Shown in pieces: positions 1 through 4,760 of a stretch of DNA of 7,200 nt. The DNA lies in NCBI GenBank assembly GCA_949451265.1, contig CASTQR010000083.1, forward strand, positions 1-7,200, in the 5' to 3' direction. Origin of the DNA: an uncultured Eubacteriales bacterium. GTDB lineage: Bacteria; Bacillota_A; Clostridia; Oscillospirales; Oscillospiraceae. Position numbers and translations under genes: made by a program. Each line of letters begins with the position of its first letter. Position 1 is the stretch's first letter. The notes under the pieces are model-generated. The model was not told the origin of the DNA. It ran no database searches and worked only from the letters and a program-made list of their open reading frames with translations.

Positions 1-269
1 CTGCGTCAATCTTGGCCTTTTTCGCTGCCCTGGTGCGTTCCTCATACTGCCGCTGGCGGTGATAAGGGTGTCTACGAACATGGTGCTGTCCTTCCGGGTG
101 CGGCACCCCGCCGCCTTAATACGGCTGTCGATCTCCCGGCGATACTTCTGCGTGGGCCGGATGATGTGAAAATTGTCCCGGCTTGAGAGGTTTGAGCGCA
201 CCCACTTCAGAAACGGGGTGGAGCGCAAGCCAACCTCCAAGCCGAGAGAGCAAAGTACGGCACCGCCAT
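1..269 (-). pseudogene. Remnant of a MobV/Pre-type plasmid mobilisation relaxase
   Basis: On the minus strand an ATG at 269-267 follows a good ribosome binding site (AAGGGGAG, 284-277, spacer 7) and reads MAVPYFALS, the usual opening of MobV relaxases in gut Firmicutes. From 180 leftward the same family is recognisable: NFHIIRPTQKYRREIDSRIK, then AAGCRTRKDSTMFVDTLITAS. Intact relatives have about 35 residues between these parts; here 62 bases of palindrome (181-242) occupy the gap and bring a stop codon in the starting frame. After LITAS (about position 55) the expected PEFF continuation is missing, and the lysine/arginine-rich reading RQRQYEERTRAAKKAKIDA continues in another frame, suggesting an internal deletion. 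The intact protein would nick an origin of transfer on a mobilisable plasmid or integrated element. The family call rests on remembered resemblance; that it is broken is clear from the frames. The gene continues beyond the left edge. Confidence 0.62.
181..242. repeat. 62-nt imperfect palindrome inside the relaxase remnant
   Basis: The left arm (181-203, GCTTGAGAGGTTTGAGCGCACCC) and right arm (215-242) are near-complementary around an 11-nt loop (204-214). The reverse complement of the right arm begins GCTTGGAGGTTGGCTTGCGC and ends TCCACCCC, so the arms match with a few small gaps and one substitution. Its ends coincide with the points where recognisable relaxase sequence stops (243) and resumes (180). 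This is what a small inserted palindromic repeat unit (REP-like or MITE-like) or a snap-back repair scar would look like. No target duplication is obvious. Confidence 0.6.
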
Positions 270-273
270 GACA

Positions 274-331
274 ATGCTCCCCTTATGTTTCACAGTGTTT
301 TCTTTTTCACTGTCTCACATGGAGGGAGCAT
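274..331. repeat. Imperfect inverted repeat just upstream of the relaxase start
   Basis: Two 24-nt arms (274-297 and 308-331) flank a 10-nt pyrimidine loop (298-307). The outer eight bases (ATGCTCCC), a central ATGT and an inner ACAGTG pair perfectly, giving 18 of 24 matches plus two possible G-U pairs. The left arm includes the relaxase ribosome binding site, so a transcript hairpin would hide it. MobV relaxases such as pMV158 MobM act at hairpin-containing oriT sites directly upstream of their own gene, so this may be a relict oriT. It could equally be a transcription terminator or attenuator. Confidence 0.5.
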
Positions 332-356
332 ATCAGACCGCCGGGGCGGGTTTTGC

Positions 357-385
357 TTGCCTTTCTCCGCCCGGCCTGCTATAAT
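357..385 (+). promoter_or_regulatory. Sigma-A promoter for the WYL regulator gene
   Basis: TTGCCT (357-362), a 17-nt spacer, and a perfect TATAAT (380-385) preceded by TGC, giving an extended -10. The start of transcription would be near 392, leaving a leader of about 50 nt before the ATG at 444. Spacing and both boxes fit the consensus well. Confidence 0.72.
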
Positions 386-400
386 ATCCCCAAATATCGT

Positions 401-430
401 ACAGGGAATGTGATACCCTGTTTCGCGAAA
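401..430. promoter_or_regulatory. Two adjacent dyads in the WYL regulator leader, candidate operator
   Basis: ACAGGG (401-406) and CCCTGT (416-421) form a perfect 6-bp inverted repeat around nine bases. The 10-bp perfect palindrome TTTCGCGAAA (421-430) follows, sharing one base with it and ending against the ribosome binding site AAAGGAGG (429-436). Both lie about 10 to 40 bases after the predicted transcription start. Autoregulation by the WYL protein is an inference from position only; short dyads like these can arise by chance. Confidence 0.35.
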
Positions 431-443
431 GGAGGCGGCGGCA

Positions 444-1520
444 ATGTCGAAAACCCCAAACTGCAAGCGCAAGCTGCCCATTTTAGCCAAGCTCCTGCTG
501 GAGCGCAGCGACGAGGACCACCCCATCACCCGGCAGAATATGCAGGAGGAGCTGGCCCGGTGGGGCCTGTCCGCCGAGCGCAAGAGCCTCTATGACGACA
601 TGGAGCAGCTCAAAGAGCTGGGGCTGGACGTGCAGGCCAAGCGGGGGCGGAACGGCGGGTGGTACATCGGGCAGCGGGACTTTGAGCTGGCGGAGCTGAA
701 GCTGCTGGTGGACGCGGTGCAGTCCAGCCGGTTCCTCACAAAGCGGAAAAGCGACGCCCTCATCCGCAAACTGGAGGGGCTGGCCTGCGTCCACCAGGCC
801 CGGCAGCTCCAGCGGCAGGTCTACGTGGACCGGCGGGTGAAAACCATGAACGAGAGCATTTTCTACAACGTGGACAAGCTCCACGGGGCCATCTCCGCCA
901 ACCGGGTGATCACCTTCCGGTACTTCGAGTATAACGCCGCCCGGGAGCGGGTGTTCCGCCGGGAGGGGGAGAAGTACCGGGCCACCCCCTTCGGGCTGGT
1001 GTGGGACAGCGAGAACTACTACCTGGCGGGCTGGGACGAGCTCCACAAGGAGGTGCGCCACTACCGGGTGGACAAGATGGCGGACATCTTCGTCACCGGG
1101 ATGAAGGGCCACGACCGGGGGGGCTGGGATCCGGCGGGCTACACCCGGCGGCACTTTGGGATGTACTCCGGGCGGCCCTGCCCCCTGCGCCTGCGGTGCG
1201 CCAACCGGCTGGCGGGGGTGGTCATCGACCGCTTCGGGCTGGACGTGTCCCTGGTGCCCGACGGGGAGGGGTACTTCACCGCCACGGTGGACGTGGTGGC
1301 AAGCCCGCCCCTGTGGGGGTGGCTGTTCGGCCTGGGGCCGGGGGTGGAGGTGCTGTCCCCGGACTGGGCGGTGGACGAGTTCAAAAACCAGCTCCGGGCG
1401 GTGGCGGCGGCGTATAATACACCCCAAGATGGGGCAGACTTCCAGCAAACGGCCCAAGGGCCAGAAGCTGGAGGTACGCCAGATGGAGCGACGGGGGGAA
1501 CTGGGGCAGGAGCTGTATGA
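444..1520 (+). CDS. WYL-domain (DeoR/YafY-type) transcriptional regulator
   Basis: A 358-residue protein. Residues about 8-78 form the N-terminal winged helix-turn-helix, with ITRQNMQEEL...SAERKSLYDDMEQL as the helix-turn-helix core and GRNGGWYIGQRDFELAELKLL as the wing and linker. A WYL domain spans about 143-217, with YYLAGWDE at 192-199 in the place of the signature motif and the usual HYRVDKM after it; WYL domains are thought to bind ligands. A WCX-type C-terminal region follows (about 245-323, ending PDWAVDEFKNQLRAVAAAY). The last 35 residues are a Gly/Thr/Ala-rich tail, which is the part overlapping the next gene and is probably not conserved. The start is firm: AAAGGAGG at 429-436, seven bases before the ATG. 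The ligand and targets are unknown. Such regulators often control themselves or a neighbour, and here the overlapping downstream gene is the obvious partner. Confidence 0.9.
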   Translation: MSKTPNCKRKLPILAKLLLERSDEDHPITRQNMQEELARWGLSAERKSLYDDMEQLKELGLDVQAKRGRNGGWYIGQRDFELAELKLLVDAVQSSRFLTKRKSDALIRKLEGLACVHQARQLQRQVYVDRRVKTMNESIFYNVDKLHGAISANRVITFRYFEYNAARERVFRREGEKYRATPFGLVWDSENYYLAGWDELHKEVRHYRVDKMADIFVTGMKGHDRGGWDPAGYTRRHFGMYSGRPCPLRLRCANRLAGVVIDRFGLDVSLVPDGEGYFTATVDVVASPPLWGWLFGLGPGVEVLSPDWAVDEFKNQLRAVAAAYNTPQDGADFQQTAQGPEAGGTPDGATGGTGAGAV

Positions 1521-2145
1521 GCTGGGGCTGCGGCTGGGCCGCTTAGGCGCGGTGGCGGTGGGCAGCGGCGGCGGGCCGCTGGCCCGGGCGCTGGCCCGGA
1601 TCGCCGGGGGCGGCGCGGCCCTGTCCGGCGGCGAGGTGAAGTTCCACGACGGGGACTGCGCCGGGTGCGGCGCCTGGGTGGGGCGGTATTACAACCTGCC
1701 CGCCGCCCTGTTCATCCGGCAGGACGGGGACGGGGTGGAGATCTACCTGTCCGACGGGGAGGGCCGCAGCTTCCACCGGAAGCTGGACGGGGGCGGCCCC
1801 GCCTCCGCCGTGGGGGAGTGGGATCTCTTAGCCGGGGCGGACTGCGCCTGGGCGGCCTGCCGGGTGGGGGAGCGCCGGGCCGCCGGCGGGCTGGCGGCGG
1901 CGGAGGGCCCCGCGGCCCTCACTCTGGCCCTGGAGCGGCTGGGCTACGAGGTGGCCGACCGGCCGGTGCCGGGGGCGGTGCTGTTCCGGGCCGACCGGGA
2001 GGGGCTGTCCCTGACGGTGGAGCGGGGGGGCATGACCCTGCGCCCAGTGGGGGAGGACGCCTTGGAGGCGGCGGCGTCCTATGTGGACGAGCCCCAGGCG
2101 GTGCCCGCCTTCCACCCGGACGGGGGCGGGGCGGAGCAGAAGTGA
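1483..2145 (+). CDS. Unknown protein, possibly a degenerate phosphohexomutase-like domain
   Basis: A 220-residue acidic, Gly/Ala-rich protein with no signal peptide or clear membrane segment. I chose the ATG at 1483 because GGAGG (1470-1474) lies eight bases upstream; an in-frame ATG at 1429 lacks such a site. The gene overlaps the end of the WYL regulator by 38 bases in another frame, so the two are probably translated together. Visible features are LGAVAVGSGGGPLARALARI (21-40), a CxxC at 59-62 (DCAGCGAW), RYYNLPAALFIRQDGDGVEIYL (68-89), and a C-terminal part with ALTLALERLGYEVADRPVPG (146-165). The order (glycine-rich turn, small domain, GVEIYL-like strand, then ALERLGY) recalls the first domains of phosphomannomutase/phosphoglucomutase-like proteins of Clostridia. 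However, no catalytic TASHNP serine loop is present, so enzymatic activity is doubtful. The family resemblance is a weak inference from memory. Confidence 0.72.
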   Translation: MERRGELGQELYELGLRLGRLGAVAVGSGGGPLARALARIAGGGAALSGGEVKFHDGDCAGCGAWVGRYYNLPAALFIRQDGDGVEIYLSDGEGRSFHRKLDGGGPASAVGEWDLLAGADCAWAACRVGERRAAGGLAAAEGPAALTLALERLGYEVADRPVPGAVLFRADREGLSLTVERGGMTLRPVGEDALEAAASYVDEPQAVPAFHPDGGGAEQK

Positions 2146-2178
2146 CGGGAAGCCCTGCCCAACGATCATAAAAAGCGG

Positions 2179-2214
2179 AAACCCGCTGGAAAGCCATGGC
2201 TTTTCAGCGGGTTT
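2179..2214. terminator. Bidirectional intrinsic terminator between convergent genes
   Basis: A 17-bp stem (2179-2195 with 2198-2214) starts AAACCCGCTG and ends CAGCGGGTTT, has one G-T pair and a minimal loop. On the minus strand the stem is followed after a few bases by a run of five T (complement of 2170-2174), which suits the flavin reductase gene ending at 2227. On the plus strand only the short GTTT end supports termination of the unknown gene ending at 2145. Confidence 0.82.
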
Positions 2215-2226
2215 CGTGTGCGCGGG

Positions 2227-2799
2227 TCATTTTTTCAGCTTCAAGCCGTCCCGGAAGGCTTCGCCTACCCGCTCCGCCACCCGGTAATAGCCGTGGGTGT
2301 AGGGGTCGAAGGCTATGGCGTTGACCAGCGACATATCCAGCTTGCCGTCCACCAGGACGCCCTCGTCCGCCGTGACGTTGACCACTTTCCCGATCACGCC
2401 GCACCCGTATTCACCGCCCTGGTATTCGATGAACTCACATTCCAGGCACAGGGGGAACTCGTTGATCACGGGGGCGTCCACCGTCTCGGCTTTGCCGGCG
2501 GTGAGGCCGGTGCGGGCCAGCTTGTCTGCCACCTTGTTTCCGGATTCCACGCCGAAATAGTCGGCCTCCACCACGTGGGCAGCGTCAGCGATGCTGACGG
2601 TGAAGGCGCCCCGGGCCTTGATGTTTTTGACCGTCTTGTGGGTTTCGGTCAGGTTGAGGGCCACGGTGTCCCGCGCCTGCATGGTGCCCCAGGCGGCGTT
2701 CATCACGTTGACGCTGCCGTCCTCGTTGTAGGTCGCCACCATCAGGACGGGCATGGGGAAAATGCCCTCGGTGATGTTGAGCTTTGCCCGCATCATCAT
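2227..2799 (-). CDS. Flavin reductase family protein (FMN-binding split barrel, flavoredoxin-like)
   Basis: A 190-residue soluble protein spanning the usual length of the flavin reductase-like family, which binds FMN and passes electrons from NAD(P)H or other donors. The N-terminal motif PMPVLMVATYNEDGSVNVMNAAWG (16-39) is the classic opening strand-turn of the fold, followed by VALNLTETHKTVKNIKARGAFTVSI (46-70), the flavin-phosphate side with the conserved T-x-K-N, and VADYFG-like (78-83). The C-terminal half holds GEYGCGVIGKVVNV (129-142) and ends AFDPYTHGYYRVAERVGEAF. Three consecutive ATGs (2799, 2796, 2793) follow AAGGAAACGAGGTA; the third has the best spacing from GAGG, so the mature start may be six bases later than given. 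It is divergent from an HxlR regulator, a common pairing in which the regulator controls the redox enzyme. The exact substrate cannot be told from sequence. Confidence 0.88.
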   Translation of the reverse strand: MMMRAKLNITEGIFPMPVLMVATYNEDGSVNVMNAAWGTMQARDTVALNLTETHKTVKNIKARGAFTVSIADAAHVVEADYFGVESGNKVADKLARTGLTAGKAETVDAPVINEFPLCLECEFIEYQGGEYGCGVIGKVVNVTADEGVLVDGKLDMSLVNAIAFDPYTHGYYRVAERVGEAFRDGLKLKK

Positions 2800-2820
2800 T
2801 ACCTCGTTTCCTTGATAGAA

Positions 2821-2850
2821 TTGACAGGGTCAAATATCCTGTGTTATGAT
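2821..2850 (+). promoter_or_regulatory. Promoter for the HxlR-type regulator gene
   Basis: A perfect TTGACA (2821-2826), 18-nt spacer, and TATGAT (2845-2850) preceded by TGT, an extended -10. Transcription would start near 2857, upstream of the dyad at 2876-2900, so a repressor bound there would sit just after the start point. Confidence 0.68.
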
Positions 2851-2876
2851 TATAGCGGGAATCAGAAATAATTCAA
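2849..2876 (-). promoter_or_regulatory. Promoter for the flavin reductase gene
   Basis: Read on the minus strand: TTGAAT (2876-2871), 16-nt spacer, and a perfect TATAAT (2854-2849). Its -10 box overlaps the -10 of the opposing plus-strand promoter by two bases, and its -35 box touches the left arm of the dyad at 2876-2900. Transcription would start near 2842, about 43 bases before the first ATG. Confidence 0.68.
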
Positions 2877-2900
2877 GTACTGTCATTTAGGACAGGTACT
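2876..2900. promoter_or_regulatory. Candidate HxlR operator in the divergent control region
   Basis: AGTAC (2876-2880) and GTACT (2896-2900) form an inverted repeat 15 bases apart. An inner TGTC/GACA pair (2881-2884, 2891-2894) is offset by one base. Several HxlR-family regulators are known to bind AGTAC/GTACT-like dyads. Location supports the role: it lies just after the regulator's start of transcription and against the -35 of the flavin reductase promoter. Binding by the adjacent protein is inferred. Confidence 0.55.
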
Positions 2901-2920
2901 ATCGGAAAGGATAGCTAACC

Positions 2921-3256
2921 ATGATCGGGAGCTACATCGAACAGGGGAATTTTGAGGACACCGGGTTCAGCTATACCCTGTCCCTCATCTCCGGCAAGCA
3001 CAAAATGGTGATCCTTTACTGCCTGATGGAGTATAAGGTTGTGCGGTTCAACGAACTGAAGCGGTATCTGAAGCATATCTCCGATAAAACCCTCAGCACA
3101 AATTTGAAGGAGCTGGAGGCGGACGGGCTGATCATGCGGACGGAGTACCCGCAGATCCCGCCAAAGGTGGAGTACAGCCTCAGCGACCGGGGGAAATCCC
3201 TGATGGCTGTGTTGGATCAGCTGTGCGTTTGGGGCGAGCAAAACCGGCCGGACTGA
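2921..3256 (+). CDS. HxlR/MarR-like winged-helix transcriptional regulator
   Basis: A 111-residue protein that is almost entirely one HxlR-type winged helix. Typical landmarks are YTLSLISGKHKMVILYCLM (18-36), equivalent to the family's LxLIGGKWKxLIL helix; RFNELKRYLKHISDKTLSTNLKELEADGLI (42-71), the recognition helix-turn-helix; and RTEYPQIPPKVEYSLSDRGKSL (73-94), the wing. LDQLCVWGEQN closes the dimerisation helix. The start ATG has AAAGGA at 2906-2911. It probably binds as a dimer to the dyad at 2876-2900 and controls both itself and the divergent flavin reductase. The cysteine near residue 6-10 used by quinone/aldehyde sensors such as YodB and HxlR is absent here; the only cysteines are at 34 and 102, so the signal sensed is open. 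Confidence 0.9.
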   Translation: MIGSYIEQGNFEDTGFSYTLSLISGKHKMVILYCLMEYKVVRFNELKRYLKHISDKTLSTNLKELEADGLIMRTEYPQIPPKVEYSLSDRGKSLMAVLDQLCVWGEQNRPD

Positions 3257-3270
3257 CGGCGGCTTTCTTT
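3241..3270 (+). terminator. Weak intrinsic terminator after the HxlR gene
   Basis: A 10-bp arm at 3241-3250 pairs with 3257-3266 at eight positions, with the gene's own TGA stop inside the six-base loop. TTTCTTT follows from 3264. The two internal mismatches make this only a possible terminator, and no better candidate lies before the next promoter. Confidence 0.35.
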
Positions 3271-3280
3271 GGGAAATGCC

Positions 3281-3309
3281 TTGCCCCGGCAGGGAAAAGG
3301 TGATATAAT
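3281..3309 (+). promoter_or_regulatory. Sigma-A promoter for pyrE
   Basis: TTGCCC (3281-3286), a 17-nt spacer, and a perfect TATAAT (3304-3309) preceded by TGA, an extended -10. The leader would be about 35-40 nt, too short for a PyrR attenuator, and no terminator-antiterminator structure was seen. Confidence 0.75.
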
Positions 3310-3352
3310 TTCCCAAACCATACCGCCAAACGGGAGAAAGGGAGAGGATCGC

Positions 3353-4009
3353 ATGACCTACCGGGAGGAATTTATCCACTTCATGGTGCGCTCCGGCGTG
3401 CTGACCTTCGGGGACTTCACCACCAAGTCGGGCCGCAAGACCCCCTATTTCGTCAACACCGGGAACTACAAGACCGGCGCCCAGGCCGCCCGCTTGGGCG
3501 ACTACTACGCCGCTTGCATCCAGGAGCATCTGCCGGAGGGGATCGACGCCCTGTTCGGCCCCGCCTACAAGGGCATCCCCCTGGCGGTGGCAGCGGCCTC
3601 GTCCCTGTACCGCAATTACGGGCGGGACCTGCCCTACTGCTTCAACCGCAAGGAGGCCAAGGACCACGGCGAGGGCGGGGCCATGGTGGGCTATAAGCCC
3701 CAGGACGGCGACCGCATCGCCATCATCGAGGACGTGGTGACGGCGGGCACCGCCGTGCGGGAGACCATTGAGCTGTTCAAGTCGGTGGCGGACGTGAAAT
3801 TCGCGGCGCTGTTCGTCAGCGTGGACCGGATGGAGCGGGGCACCCGGGACTGCACCACCCTGGACGAGCTGCGGCAGGACTACGGCATCCAGGTCTACCC
3901 CATCGTCACCATCCGGGATATCATGGACTGCCTCCACAACGTCTATATTAACGACGATATGCTGGGCCGGATGGAGGGCTACCTGGCCCAGTACGGCCCC
4001 AAAGCCTGA
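3353..4009 (+). CDS. pyrE: Orotate phosphoribosyltransferase
   Basis: A 218-residue enzyme, standard length, that joins orotate to PRPP giving orotidine 5'-monophosphate and pyrophosphate, the fifth step of cytosolic de novo pyrimidine synthesis. The N-terminal orotate-binding part shows GVLTFGDFTTKSGRKTPYFVNTGNY (15-39), with the conserved Lys and Phe-Val-Asn. FGPAYKGIPLAV follows (68-79). The catalytic loop is FNRKEAKDHGEGG (97-109), and the PRPP-binding signature is IAIIEDVVTAGTA (122-134). The start was taken at the ATG at 3353, behind AAAGGGAGAGG (3338-3348). A longer open frame from 3269 overlaps the promoter and is not used. It has its own promoter and sits apart from any other pyrimidine gene, with radC directly behind it. 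Confidence 0.96.
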   Translation: MTYREEFIHFMVRSGVLTFGDFTTKSGRKTPYFVNTGNYKTGAQAARLGDYYAACIQEHLPEGIDALFGPAYKGIPLAVAAASSLYRNYGRDLPYCFNRKEAKDHGEGGAMVGYKPQDGDRIAIIEDVVTAGTAVRETIELFKSVADVKFAALFVSVDRMERGTRDCTTLDELRQDYGIQVYPIVTIRDIMDCLHNVYINDDMLGRMEGYLAQYGPKA

Positions 4010-4012
4010 CAG

Positions 4013-4711
4013 GTGGCGGGGGAGAGGAAGCCGCCCAGCGTCCACACCGGGCACCGGAAGCGGGTCAAGGACGAGTTCTTAGCCAACGGGCTCAGCGGCC
4101 TGCCGGAGCACCGGGTGCTGGAGCTGCTGCTGTTCTATGCCATCCCCCAGGGGGACGTGAACCCCCTGGCCCACCGGCTGATGGCGCACTTCGGCTCGCT
4201 GGCGGGGGTGCTGAACGCCACCCACGAACAGCTCCTGGAGGTAGACGGGGTGGGGTATGGCACCGCGGTGCTCATACGGCTGATCCCGGCGGTGGCGGCC
4301 CGGTATTTGCAGGCCAGCAGCAGCTTTGACGGCCAGCTCACCAGCCCCTGGCAATTCCGGGAGCTGCTGCTGCCGCTGTTTTTCGGCCAGCGCAGCGAGC
4401 TGGCCTATCTGGTGTGCATGGACGGCAAGAGCAAGCTCATTGTCACCAAGAAGCTGGGGGAGGGCATCGCGGACGCGGTGCAGATCACCACCCGGAAGGT
4501 GCTGGAGGCGGCGTTGGGCTGCAACGCCAGCCGGGTGGTGCTGGCCCACAACCATGTGTCCGGGGTAGCCCTGTGGTCGGAGGCGGATCTGAGTACCACC
4601 CTGCGGCTGAAGCGGCTGCTCTGGGAGGCGGGGATCGAGCTGGTGGACCACTTCATCATCGCCAACGACGACATGGTGTCCATGGCGGAGTCGGGGCTGC
4701 TGAAGGATTGA
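4013..4711 (+). CDS. radC: RadC-type JAB/MPN domain protein
   Basis: A 232-residue RadC-family protein. The N-terminal helix-hairpin-helix region covers GHRKRVKDEF (13-22), LELLLFYAIPQGDVNPLAHRLMAHFGSL (36-63) and LLEVDGVG (74-81). The C-terminal JAB/MPN metalloprotease-like domain (about 105-230) has the JAMM ligands H179 and H181 in HNHVSG and, seven residues on, S189-E-A-D192. The usual proline in HNHPSG is valine here. The tail VDHFIIANDDMVSMAESGLL is typical. The start is the GTG at 4013, three bases after the pyrE stop; no good ribosome binding site precedes it, so it is probably translated by coupling to pyrE, whose reading frame it shares. Despite the name, the family is not a proven DNA repair protein; its cellular role is unclear. 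Confidence 0.9.
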   Translation: MAGERKPPSVHTGHRKRVKDEFLANGLSGLPEHRVLELLLFYAIPQGDVNPLAHRLMAHFGSLAGVLNATHEQLLEVDGVGYGTAVLIRLIPAVAARYLQASSSFDGQLTSPWQFRELLLPLFFGQRSELAYLVCMDGKSKLIVTKKLGEGIADAVQITTRKVLEAALGCNASRVVLAHNHVSGVALWSEADLSTTLRLKRLLWEAGIELVDHFIIANDDMVSMAESGLLKD

Positions 4712-4723
4712 GGCATACAAAAC

Positions 4724-4754
4724 GCGCCGCCGGGACAGAACGTCCCGGCGGCGC
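4724..4754. terminator. Strong hairpin terminating radC and the opposite transporter remnant
   Basis: A perfect 13-bp stem (4724-4736 with 4742-4754), GCGCCGCCGGGAC against its complement, with loop AGAAC. It lies between two convergent stops. On the minus strand the stem leads into GTTTTG, a usable U-rich tail; on the plus strand the tail is only CTTCG, so radC termination is less certain. Confidence 0.8.
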
Positions 4755-4760
4755 TTCGCG

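Noticed and set aside
183..413. Plus-strand 76-codon open frame across the relaxase remnant
   Set aside because: It is antisense to recognisable relaxase sequence, crosses both hairpins and the WYL promoter, and lacks a ribosome binding site.
1413..1418. Perfect TATAAT near the end of the WYL gene, possible internal promoter
   Set aside because: No acceptable -35 box lies 15-19 bases upstream, and the next gene overlaps and needs no promoter of its own.
483..1457. Long minus-strand open frame of 324 codons opposite the WYL gene
   Set aside because: Rich in Pro, His and Leu-Val runs, the typical antisense shadow of a GC-rich gene. It has no ribosome binding site, and the plus strand has a clear protein family.
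1..1520. Defence island with the WYL regulator as its controller
   Set aside because: WYL proteins do occur in defence loci, but no nuclease, methylase, CRISPR or abortive-infection gene is visible here.
2218..2871. Plus-strand open frame opposite the flavin reductase
   Set aside because: Shadow of the reductase; it would begin at its stop and run into the divergent promoters.
4007..4015. Programmed readthrough of the pyrE TGA into radC
   Set aside because: The same frame alone is not evidence. No selenocysteine-type stem-loop or other recoding signal was seen, and both proteins have normal ends.
2915..4054. Minus-strand open frame of 379 codons across the HxlR gene and pyrE
   Set aside because: It crosses two well-supported plus-strand genes and a promoter, and shows His/Val/Gln-rich antisense composition.
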